DNA of 5,735 nucleotides from NCBI GenBank assembly GCA_900313875.1, contig OMSY01000149.1, positions 1 through 5,735 of the forward strand. Direction: 5' to 3'. The notes below the pieces were generated by a model, which was given only the letters and a program-made list of their open reading frames with translations, ran no database searches and had not been told where the DNA came from. The stretch comes from an uncultured Actinomycetes bacterium. GTDB taxonomy: Bacteria > Actinomycetota > Coriobacteriia > Coriobacteriales > RUG844. Shown in pieces: positions 1 through 5,040 of this stretch. Position numbers and translations under genes: made by a program. Each line of letters starts with the position of its first letter. The first letter of the stretch is position 1.

Positions 1-1337
1 CACGCCTTGTCGACCGCTTCCATGAAGCTGCACCCCTCCTGACGGGAGATGCTGTCGATACGTGCGACCGTCTTGTCACCGATGCCCCTGCGCGGCGTGT
101 TGATGATGCGCTTGGCGCTCACCTCGTCGGCAGGATTGGTGACCACCTTGAGATAGGCCATGACATCCCGGATCTCGGCGCGGTCGAAGAAGCGGGTACC
201 CGCGACGATGCGATAGGGCACGCCCGCACGGAGGAACATGTCCTCGATGATACGGGACTGCGCGTTCGTGCGGTACAGCACCGCGAAGTCATCGTAGCCG
301 CCCCCGCGCTGCCGCTTGAGCTGCTCGATCTCACTCGCAATCCAGCGCCCCTCCTCGCGTTCGTCGGCGGCAAGGTAGACCTCGACCTCGTCGCCGTCCG
401 ACTCCTCGGTGAAGAGCGCCTTGGGTTTGCGGTGCTCGTTATGCGCGACCAGGGTGTTCGCCACCCGCAGGATGTTGCCCGTGGAGCGGTAGTTGCGCTC
501 GAGCTTGATGACATGAGCATCCTCGTAATCCCGCTCGAACTCGAGGATGTTGCGCACGTCCGCCCCGCGCCATGAGTAGATGGACTGGTCATCATCACCG
601 ACGACCATGATGTTGCGGTGCCGTTCGGCAAGCAGATGGACGATGAGGTACTGCACATGGTTGGTGTCCTGGTACTCGTCGATGAGGATGTAGCGGAACC
701 GCTCCTGATATGCCTGACGGACCTCCGGGAACTCCTTCAGGAGCCGATAGGTGCAGACGAGCAGGTCATCGAAGTCCATCGCGTTGGCCGCCTTGAGACG
801 TCGGGCGTACTCGCGATGGACCTGTGCCGCGACGCGCTGCCGCGGCCCTGCGAACATGGCGGCCTCCTCATGGTCGTCCGGTGACTGCAGGGCGTTCTTG
901 GCCGTCGATATGCGGGAACGCACCTCCCCCGGCGGGAACGTACGCGGGTCGATGTCGAGCTCCTGGTAGATGGCCTTGAGCAGACGCTTGACGTCGCTCT
1001 CATCGTAGATGACGAAGTCCCTCGTGTAGCCGAGCAGGTCGGCATCGCGCCTGAGCATGCGCACGCCCATTGCATGGAACGTGGATATCCACATGCCGCG
1101 GGTCGACGGGAGCAGCTCGGCAAGACGGCTCCGCATCTCCCCCGCCGCCTTGTTGGTGAAGGTGATGGCGAGGACCTCGTAGGGCGAGACCCCGAGATCC
1201 TCGACGATATGCGCGATACGGTAGGTGAGAACCCGGGTCTTGCCGCTGCCCGCACCGGCGAGCACGAGCAGGGGCCCTTCGGTATCGAGCACCGCCTCAC
1301 GCTGCTCGGGATTGAGGCTGTCGAGGGAAATGCCCAT
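1..1337 (-). CDS. pcrA: ATP-dependent DNA helicase PcrA/UvrD (UvrD/Rep family), N-terminal 445 codons, cut by left edge
   Basis: This is a superfamily 1A 3'-5' DNA helicase used in nucleotide-excision repair, in clearing stalled replication forks and in removing recombinase filaments. The frame is open without interruption from the ATG to the left edge. Visible motifs, in order, are Walker A AGAGSGKT (residues 27-34, catalytic K33), motif Ia ITFTNKAAGEM (about 61-72), Walker B/motif II LIDEYQDTN (218-226), motif III GDDDQSIYSWRGAD (247-260) and motif IV LERNYRST (279-286). The conserved TRFFDRAEIRDVMAYL block follows (from about residue 381). Motifs V and VI and the C-terminal tail lie beyond the window; family members are usually 700-850 residues, so a little over half is seen. 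The start is supported by an AAAGGGG ribosome-binding site (1345-1351) seven bases before the ATG and by the standard opening LNPEQREAV. The gap to uppP upstream is 67 bp with no convincing terminator or promoter, so co-transcription with uppP is possible. PcrA versus UvrD naming is by Gram-positive convention; Rep is less likely. Confidence 0.96.
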   Translation of the reverse strand, partial: MGISLDSLNPEQREAVLDTEGPLLVLAGAGSGKTRVLTYRIAHIVEDLGVSPYEVLAITFTNKAAGEMRSRLAELLPSTRGMWISTFHAMGVRMLRRDADLLGYTRDFVIYDESDVKRLLKAIYQELDIDPRTFPPGEVRSRISTAKNALQSPDDHEEAAMFAGPRQRVAAQVHREYARRLKAANAMDFDDLLVCTYRLLKEFPEVRQAYQERFRYILIDEYQDTNHVQYLIVHLLAERHRNIMVVGDDDQSIYSWRGADVRNILEFERDYEDAHVIKLERNYRSTGNILRVANTLVAHNEHRKPKALFTEESDGDEVEVYLAADEREEGRWIASEIEQLKRQRGGGYDDFAVLYRTNAQSRIIEDMFLRAGVPYRIVAGTRFFDRAEIRDVMAYLKVVTNPADEVSAKRIINTPRRGIGDKTVARIDSISRQEGCSFMEAVDKA

Positions 1338-1404
1338 GGAACATCCCCTTTCGTGGTATGGGAGGGACGGATGCGGTCGACCCTGCAGGTCGGGGGGCCG
1401 GAAG

Positions 1405-2607
1405 CTACAGGAACATGGTCGCGCAGACCACGACGATACCGAGCACGATCCGGTACCAACCGAACGCGGTGAAGTCGTTGCGCTTGATGTATCCCATCAG
1501 GAACCTGATCGCGACGATGGAGACGAGGAAGGCGGTAAGGCATCCCACGCCGAGGATGGCGAGCTCGGTGGACGTGAAGGCAAGGCCGTGCTTCACGAGC
1601 TTCACGAGACTCCAGCCGAACATGATGGGTATCGCGAGGAAGAACGAGAACTCGGTCGCGATGGTGCGGGAGATGCCGAGGAGCATCGCGCCGATGATCG
1701 TGGCACCGCTGCGCGAGGTACCCGGAATCATGGCGAGGCACTGGAACAGACCGACGACGAACGCCCTGCCGAGCCCCATCTCGGAGAACGCGTTGACCTT
1801 GGAGATGACGCTCGAGGCGTCCTCGCCGGGCTTGTCGACGTAGTGTTTCCTCCCATCCGGCCCGACAACGACCTGCCCATCGGATGCCGACTCGAGGGCG
1901 GCCTCCAATGCGGACCGCATCACCGCAGGCTCCTGCGAGGGGGCACCGCGCATCTTCGAGCCACCATCGATCACCGGCGTGAACTCCACGGTCCCCGTGG
2001 AGACGATCGAGGCGATCTCCGCAAGCGTCTCCTCATCCGAAAGCCCCATCTCCTCGGCAACCGCAGCCACAGGACTGCTCAGACGGGAGATGTTCTCGGA
2101 GGGCTGCGACACGACATCTTCCCCAGTCTCCCGATGCGTCGCAAGATAGTCCCTGGAATGCCTCCCCAGCGGCTCCGCCCCCGCCTTGATGAGACGCCGG
2201 TTGCGGCGCTCCATGAGCACGAAAGCGATACCGTAGACGACGAGCATCGCCGAGACCACGACCGGGGTGTAGAGGTGGTCCTGGACCCAGTCGTCGAAGA
2301 GGAACCCAAGCGCCCCAGCTGGAATGGTCGCGATGATGACACGGAGCCAGATCGACCAGGTCCTGCGCTTCTGCGCACGGGTCTTGGAGAGGGCGAAGGG
2401 ATTCAGCTTGCGGAAATAGAGCAGGATGACCGCGAGGATGGCACCGAGCTGGATGACGACCAGGAACACCTTGAGGAAATCAGCCGAGACATCGAGCTTG
2501 ACGAACTCGTCGACGAGGATCATATGGCCGGTGGATGAGATGGGCAGCCATTCGGTGATGCCCTCCACCAATCCGATCAGAAACGCTTTGAGCAGCTCGA
2601 TGAGCAC
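1405..2607 (-). CDS. uppP: Undecaprenyl-diphosphate phosphatase UppP (BacA family) with a large central insertion
   Basis: This integral membrane enzyme dephosphorylates undecaprenyl diphosphate to the monophosphate carrier used for peptidoglycan and other surface polymers; raised dosage gives bacitracin resistance in known members. Both family signatures are present: [15 protein letters not shown] (residues 15-29) and PGTSRSG (295-301). E15, E19, H28 and R299 correspond to the catalytic E17, E21, H30 and R174 of the E. coli enzyme. Hydrophobic segments are visible around 47-64, 88-104, 114-132, 282-296, 318-330 and in the C-terminal region. The protein is 400 residues against about 270 usual. 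The H28-R299 interval accounts for all the excess: a hydrophilic block at about residues 145-270 (nt 1798-2175) follows ERRNRR. I chose the GTG at 2607 because AGGGGG lies eight bases upstream and [16 protein letters not shown] is a typical UppP beginning. An in-frame GTG at 2637 would add ten atypical residues and lies inside a hairpin. The insertion is the only oddity; the reading frame crosses it cleanly. Confidence 0.94.
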   Translation of the reverse strand: MLIELLKAFLIGLVEGITEWLPISSTGHMILVDEFVKLDVSADFLKVFLVVIQLGAILAVILLYFRKLNPFALSKTRAQKRRTWSIWLRVIIATIPAGALGFLFDDWVQDHLYTPVVVSAMLVVYGIAFVLMERRNRRLIKAGAEPLGRHSRDYLATHRETGEDVVSQPSENISRLSSPVAAVAEEMGLSDEETLAEIASIVSTGTVEFTPVIDGGSKMRGAPSQEPAVMRSALEAALESASDGQVVVGPDGRKHYVDKPGEDASSVISKVNAFSEMGLGRAFVVGLFQCLAMIPGTSRSGATIIGAMLLGISRTIATEFSFFLAIPIMFGWSLVKLVKHGLAFTSTELAILGVGCLTAFLVSIVAIRFLMGYIKRNDFTAFGWYRIVLGIVVVCATMFL

Positions 2608-2633
2608 TGATGATACCCCCTGTGATGCAATCC

Positions 2634-2654
2634 CCACCGGGGATGTCCCGGTGG
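2634..2654 (-). promoter_or_regulatory. Hairpin in the uppP leader
   Basis: An 8-bp perfect inverted repeat (CCACCGGG / CCCGGTGG, 5-nt loop) lies directly after the serC-side hairpin and 26 bases before the uppP GTG. On the minus-strand RNA it would sit just upstream of the uppP ribosome-binding site. No T-run follows, so it is not a clear terminator. It could insulate the ribosome-binding site, form part of a two-hairpin attenuation/processing site with its neighbour, or be incidental in GC-rich DNA. Confidence 0.35.
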
Positions 2655-2657
2655 CAA

Positions 2658-2692
2658 GCAGGCCGCCGGACCCGGAAAGTCCGACGGCCTGC
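2658..2692 (-). terminator. Stem-loop after serC, possible weak intrinsic terminator
   Basis: A 14-bp stem (2658-2671 with 2679-2692) encloses a 7-nt loop and starts 18 bases after the serC stop codon. Read as minus-strand RNA, every position pairs, one as G-U; read as plus-strand RNA the same position is an A-C mismatch. That points to function in the minus-strand transcript, the direction of serC. Only two T residues follow the stem, so termination may be partial or factor-dependent, leaving read-through into uppP possible. Confidence 0.55.
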
Positions 2693-2710
2693 TGTCATGT
2701 CCGAAAGCAG

Positions 2711-3799
2711 CTACTTGTTCGCGAGCTCGAACCGCTCCATGAAATCGACGAGCGCCTCGACACCCTCCTTGGGCATCGCGTTGTAGATGGATGCGCGCAA
2801 GCCGCCCACCGAACGATGGCCCTTGAGGTTCGTGAGACCTGCCGCCGCCGACTCCTTGACGAACTTGGCATCGAGGTCGGGGTCGCCCGTCACGAACGGG
2901 ACGTTCATGAGGGAACGGTCCTCCTTGACGACGGTGCCCTTGAACAGGTCGCTGCGGTCGATGGCATCATAGAGCAGCGCGGCCTTCTCCTCGTTGCGCT
3001 CCTTCATCGCCCCGAGGCCGCCCTGTGCCTTGAGCCACTTGAAGACCTTGCCGCAGATGTAGATGCCATAGCACGGCGGGGTGTTGTAGAGGGAGCCCTT
3101 GTCCGCCTGTGTCTTGTACTGGCACATGACGGGTACGCCAGCGATATCCCCTTCCGGAAGGAGGTCCTTGGCGATGACGGCGATGACGACACCGGCGGGT
3201 CCGACGTTCTTCTGGGCACCGGCATAGAACATACCGTACTTGCCGGCATCGATGGGCTCGGACAGGAAGCACGAGGACATGTCGGAGATCAGCGTCCTGT
3301 CGCCCACATCGGGAAGGGTGTGGAACTTGAGGCCATGGACGGTCTCGTTCTCGCAGATGTACACGTACTCGGCGTCGGGGGTCAGCGCAAGGTCGGAGCA
3401 ATCGGGCAGGTGCGTGAAGTTGTCGTCCTCGCCCGATGCGACCTTGTTGGCGGTGATGAGACGTCCCGCCTCCTGGAAGGCCTTCTTGGACCACTGACCG
3501 GTGACGAGATAGTCCGCGACACCGCTGCCGGGAAGCGCGAAGTTCAGCGGGATGTTGGCGAACTGCATGGAGGCCCCACCCTGCAGGAAGAGCACCACGT
3601 AGTCATCGGGAATGCCGATGAGCTCGCGCAGGTCGGCCTCTGCATCATCGATGATGCCCTGGAACCACTTGGAACGGTGGCTCATCTCCATGACGGACAT
3701 GCCACTGCCCTTGTAGTCGAGCATCTCGTCAGCGGCCTCCTTGAGAACCTCCTCGGGAAGGATGGCCGGACCGGCGGAAAAGTTGTAGACCCTTGACAC
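2711..3799 (-). CDS. serC: Phosphoserine aminotransferase SerC
   Basis: SerC is a cytoplasmic PLP enzyme that transfers the amino group of glutamate to 3-phosphohydroxypyruvate, giving 3-phosphoserine, the second step of serine synthesis; some members also act in vitamin B6 synthesis. The 362-residue length equals the family norm. The protein opens with YNFSAGPAILPEEVL. H41-R42 lie in the substrate-binding MSHRS block and GGAS (74-77) forms the PLP phosphate cup. T153 is in NETVHG, D173 in SDMSS, and the PLP-binding lysine is K197 in GAQKN. The H328-R329 pair and R335 match the substrate-binding residues at the same numbers in the E. coli enzyme. The GTG start has AGGAGG eight bases upstream and immediately precedes the canonical N-terminus. 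No serA or serB is adjacent, so the phosphoserine pathway is not clustered here. An extended -10 promoter and a tandem 18-bp repeat lie upstream, and a stem-loop follows the gene, so serC may be its own transcription unit. Confidence 0.97.
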   Translation of the reverse strand: MSRVYNFSAGPAILPEEVLKEAADEMLDYKGSGMSVMEMSHRSKWFQGIIDDAEADLRELIGIPDDYVVLFLQGGASMQFANIPLNFALPGSGVADYLVTGQWSKKAFQEAGRLITANKVASGEDDNFTHLPDCSDLALTPDAEYVYICENETVHGLKFHTLPDVGDRTLISDMSSCFLSEPIDAGKYGMFYAGAQKNVGPAGVVIAVIAKDLLPEGDIAGVPVMCQYKTQADKGSLYNTPPCYGIYICGKVFKWLKAQGGLGAMKERNEEKAALLYDAIDRSDLFKGTVVKEDRSLMNVPFVTGDPDLDAKFVKESAAAGLTNLKGHRSVGGLRASIYNAMPKEGVEALVDFMERFELANK

Positions 3800-3841
3800 G
3801 TGTATCTCCTCCTATGCAAGCCGGATGCCTGAACGTCATCC

Positions 3842-3850
3842 ATTCTAACA
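3842..3850 (-). promoter_or_regulatory. Putative serC promoter (extended -10)
   Basis: On the minus strand the sequence TGTTAGAAT gives a TGn extension followed by TAGAAT, five of six matches to the sigma-70 -10 hexamer. Transcription would begin near 3835, leaving a leader of about 36 nt that contains the AGGAGG ribosome-binding site. No good -35 hexamer is found at 16-18 bp, which is tolerable for an extended -10 promoter. The tandem repeat at 3867-3902 begins where the -35 element would lie, so a protein bound there could repress or activate. Assigned from sequence match only. Confidence 0.5.
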
Positions 3851-3866
3851 GGTCGCGGGATGGCAC

Positions 3867-3902
3867 CATAGCCGTTTCCCGGGACATAGCCGTTTCCCGG
3901 GA
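3867..3902. repeat. Perfect tandem duplication of an 18-bp unit upstream of serC
   Basis: The unit CATAGCCGTTTCCCGGGA occurs twice with no gap or mismatch (3867-3884 and 3885-3902). Each copy contains the palindrome TCCCGGGA; the copy at 3894-3903 extends to TTCCCGGGAA. The pair covers about 32 to 67 bases before the predicted serC start of transcription, a usual place for operator or activator sites. The 18-bp period is not a whole number of helical turns, so two dimers would not sit on the same DNA face. It may be a true paired binding site or a recent slippage duplication. The bound protein, if any, is unknown. Confidence 0.8.
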
Positions 3903-3939
3903 AGTACATCCGGCGACCAGACGCGCACCCCACCTCGGC

Positions 3940-4641
3940 TCAGAGCCCCCTCAACCCCACCGTGGGGACGATCTCCCGCAGCTTGGGGAGAACCGCCCGC
4001 AGTCTCTCGGGCTCCCATGCCCTGAAGGTACCCTCACCTGCGAGGACGCTCTCGGAATCGACGAATTGCTGAAGGTACCACGCTGTCGCACCCTCGACCC
4101 AACGTGCAAGCCCGATGAGGTCCGCCTCCTCGTGCAGCCCGTCCACGACCGTGGTGCGGAACTCGTAATCCACTGCACCTTCGAGCAGATAGGCGACCGT
4201 CTCGCATACCGGCGAGAGGTCGAGGTCCTCGATGCCGACGGTCTCGGCATAGCGCTCGGGACGGTTCTTCACGTCGACGGCGACGTAATCGACAAGTCCC
4301 TGGTCGACCAAGCACCGTAGGCGGTCATGGAAGCTGCCGTTGGTGTCGAGCTTCACGAGGAAGCCCATCTCCTTCATCTGGGCGCAGAACGCCTCGATCC
4401 CGGGCTGCATGAGCGGTTCGCCACCGGTGATGCAGATGCCGTCGAGCAGTCCCCGCCGCTTCCCGAGGAACGAGAGCAGGTCCTCCATCGGGACCGATGG
4501 GAAGCCATCGCGACCAGGTATCACGAGGTCACGGTTCTGGCAGAACGGGCAGCGGAAATCGCACCCCGGGGTGAACACCGTCGCAGCGGTGCGGCCGGGG
4601 TAATCGAGGAGCGTGAGCTTCTGGAAACCAGCGATCTGCAT
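3940..4641 (-). CDS. nrdG: Anaerobic ribonucleoside-triphosphate reductase activating protein NrdG (radical SAM)
   Basis: NrdG uses a [4Fe-4S] cluster and S-adenosylmethionine to create the glycyl radical on NrdD, switching on anaerobic dNTP synthesis in the cytoplasm. The 233-residue protein opens with MQIAGFQKLTLLDYPGR, typical of the longer clostridial/actinobacterial NrdG type. It carries the radical-SAM motif CDFRCPFC (C27, C31, C34; CxxxCxxC), the SAM-binding GGEP (73-76), and the LDTNG segment (98-102). The start at 4641 is set by this N-terminus; the frame stays open upstream to 4785 but that extension has no family resemblance. The ribosome-binding site is poor, and a -10-like CATAAT ends seven bases before the ATG, so translation could be leaderless. 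The gene is divergent from its partner nrdD, which begins 400 bp away. Pyruvate formate-lyase activase is the main look-alike, but no pfl gene is present while nrdD is next door. Confidence 0.93.
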   Translation of the reverse strand: MQIAGFQKLTLLDYPGRTAATVFTPGCDFRCPFCQNRDLVIPGRDGFPSVPMEDLLSFLGKRRGLLDGICITGGEPLMQPGIEAFCAQMKEMGFLVKLDTNGSFHDRLRCLVDQGLVDYVAVDVKNRPERYAETVGIEDLDLSPVCETVAYLLEGAVDYEFRTTVVDGLHEEADLIGLARWVEGATAWYLQQFVDSESVLAGEGTFRAWEPERLRAVLPKLREIVPTVGLRGL

Positions 4642-4647
4642 GGCCTG

Positions 4648-4653
4648 ATTATG
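4648..4653 (-). promoter_or_regulatory. Candidate nrdG -10 element giving a leaderless transcript
   Basis: On the minus strand CATAAT matches five of six positions of TATAAT and is followed by exactly six bases (CAGGCC) before the nrdG ATG, so the expected transcription start is the A of the start codon. The absence of a usable Shine-Dalgarno sequence before nrdG fits this, and leaderless messages are common in Actinobacteria. Neither a -35 hexamer nor a TGn extension is visible, so the element may be fortuitous. Confidence 0.35.
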
Positions 4654-4681
4654 GCCCAGATGCCACAGCCGGCACCCTTGA

Positions 4682-4719
4682 CCGCGAGCAGCAGGCGCAG
4701 ACGGTCCCATCGCTCGCGG
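4682..4719. repeat. 8-bp inverted repeat in the nrdG upstream region
   Basis: CCGCGAGC (4682-4689) is matched by its exact complement GCTCGCGG (4712-4719) across a 22-bp spacer. If nrdG is transcribed from a promoter near the NrdR boxes, this would lie in its leader as a stem-loop. It could also be a chance palindrome, which is not rare in GC-rich DNA at this size. Confidence 0.3.
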
Positions 4720-4809
4720 CCCGGTCGATGCAGGCGGACATGATATCCGTTCCGAGGGGCGGCAAACGGTGCCCAAGGAGTCCACAGCCCCTCCACATGT
4801 CCTAGGAGC

Positions 4810-4829
4810 TTATGCACTGGCAATCCACA
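4810..4829 (+). promoter_or_regulatory. Pair of DnaA-box-like sequences
   Basis: TTATGCACT (4810-4818) matches TTATNCACA at all but the last base, and CAATCCACA (4821-4829) at all but the first two. They start 11 bp apart, about one helical turn, in the same orientation, and lie five bases from the first NrdR-like box. DnaA is known to control the aerobic nrdAB genes in E. coli. With two degenerate boxes only, this is suggestive and not firm. Confidence 0.3.
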
Positions 4830-4833
4830 GGAA

Positions 4834-4849
4834 ACACCATATCTTGTCG
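4834..4849. promoter_or_regulatory. NrdR-box-like site 1
   Basis: The 16-mer ACACCATATCTTGTCG fits the NrdR box consensus acaCwAtATcTwGtgt at all core positions except one (C in place of the first w). NrdR is the ATP-cone repressor that senses dATP/ATP and shuts down RNR operons; its boxes typically occur as pairs about three helical turns apart. The second site begins 31 bp downstream, which matches that geometry and makes this a strong assignment despite the mismatch. Confidence 0.8.
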
Positions 4850-4864
4850 TCACTCACGGGTTGA

Positions 4865-4880
4865 TGACAAGATGTTGTGT
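4865..4880. promoter_or_regulatory. NrdR-box-like site 2
   Basis: The 16-mer TGACAAGATGTTGTGT retains every core position of the NrdR consensus (C, w, A, A, T, T, w, G) and the full right-hand tgt. It lies 31 bp after site 1, and its end is eight bases before the proposed nrdD -35 hexamer, so a bound NrdR complex would be next to RNA polymerase at the nrdD promoter. It could also govern nrdG on the other side. Confidence 0.82.
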
Positions 4881-4888
4881 CCCCTTCA

Positions 4889-4917
4889 TTGACGCACGGA
4901 GACGACACTGGTAATCT
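4889..4917 (+). promoter_or_regulatory. Putative nrdD promoter
   Basis: TTGACG (4889-4894, five of six to TTGACA) is followed by a 17-bp spacer and TAATCT (4912-4917), with TG at 4909-4910 giving an extended -10. The expected start of transcription is near 4924, leaving a leader of about 117 nt before the nrdD ATG. The NrdR-like sites lie immediately upstream. The -10 hexamer itself is weak, offset by the TGn extension and the near-consensus -35. Confidence 0.6.
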
Positions 4918-4919
4918 TC

Positions 4920-4979
4920 ATTCCACTCCCCATGTCCTCCGGGCCGTCATGCGGGACCGGAGGACATGGGGAGTGGAAT
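4920..4979. repeat. Perfect 22-bp inverted repeat with 16-nt loop in the nrdD leader
   Basis: Bases 4920-4941 are exactly complementary to 4958-4979 with no mismatch. The arm begins ATTCCACTCCCC and ends GTCCTCCG; the spacer is 4942-4957. With transcription starting near 4924, the nrdD message would open with a hairpin of about 18 bp, 61 nt before the start codon. No T-run follows, so it is not an intrinsic terminator. It could be a 5' mRNA-stabilising hairpin, a protein operator, an attenuation or translation-control element, or a dispersed palindromic repeat. No known riboswitch class is recognised. Confidence 0.9.
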
Positions 4980-5040
4980 CGGAACACGTATGCCACAGAC
5001 GGGCGCACGCCCGGGACAACGAACCAGCGGAGGGGGACAC

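Larger units (their letters stand above)
4642..5040. promoter_or_regulatory. Divergent nrdG/nrdD intergenic control region, 399 bp
   Basis: No coding region is supported here; open frames on either strand lack recognisable protein sequence or ribosome-binding sites of their own. From left to right it contains a -10-like element abutting nrdG, an 8-bp inverted repeat, a DnaA-box-like pair, two NrdR-box-like sites, an nrdD promoter, a 22-bp inverted repeat, a small 5-bp hairpin (5000-5013, loop GCAC) and the nrdD ribosome-binding site. The stretch 4720-4809 shows nothing I can name. The length and number of elements suggest that both RNR genes are controlled from here. Confidence 0.75.

Noticed and set aside
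1378..1392. Small hairpin (CGACC-CTGCA-GGTCG) between uppP and pcrA as a terminator
   Set aside because: Only five base pairs and no T-run on either strand; expected by chance in GC-rich DNA.
1225..2538. Long plus-strand open frame of over 430 codons antisense to uppP
   Set aside because: Its product is rich in R, D, E and H with no domain, it has no ribosome-binding site, and it mirrors the codon bias of uppP on the other strand, which encodes an unmistakable UppP.
2608..2637. GTG at 2637 as the uppP start
   Set aside because: It lies in the stem of a hairpin, lacks a spaced Shine-Dalgarno sequence, and adds ten residues not typical of UppP; the GTG at 2607 has AGGGGG at good spacing.
2426..3796. 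Plus-strand open frame of about 456 codons antisense to serC
   Set aside because: It covers nearly all of serC in a complementary frame; high third-position GC creates such frames. No recognisable protein sequence.
3867..3902. CRISPR-like array
   Set aside because: Only two units, directly abutting with no spacers, and no cas genes in the window.
4642..4785. N-terminal extension of NrdG by 48 codons to an ATG at 4785
   Set aside because: The extra residues (P, R, G, S rich) resemble no NrdG, whose family N-terminus is MQIAGFQKLTLLDYPG at 4641.
4861..4874. FNR-type site (TTGAT-N4-ATCAA) near the nrdD promoter
   Set aside because: Only the left half TTGAT is present; the right half reads AGATG. 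The bases are better explained by the second NrdR-like box.
4966..5040. In-frame ATGs at 4966 and 4990 as nrdD starts
   Set aside because: The first lies inside the right arm of the inverted repeat with a too-close GGAGG, and neither gives ATP-cone sequence; the ATG at 5041 has a proper ribosome-binding site and the canonical start.
4918..5040. Cobalamin or other riboswitch in the nrdD leader
   Set aside because: The leader is about 120 nt and dominated by a single simple hairpin; no B12-box or other conserved aptamer sequence is visible.
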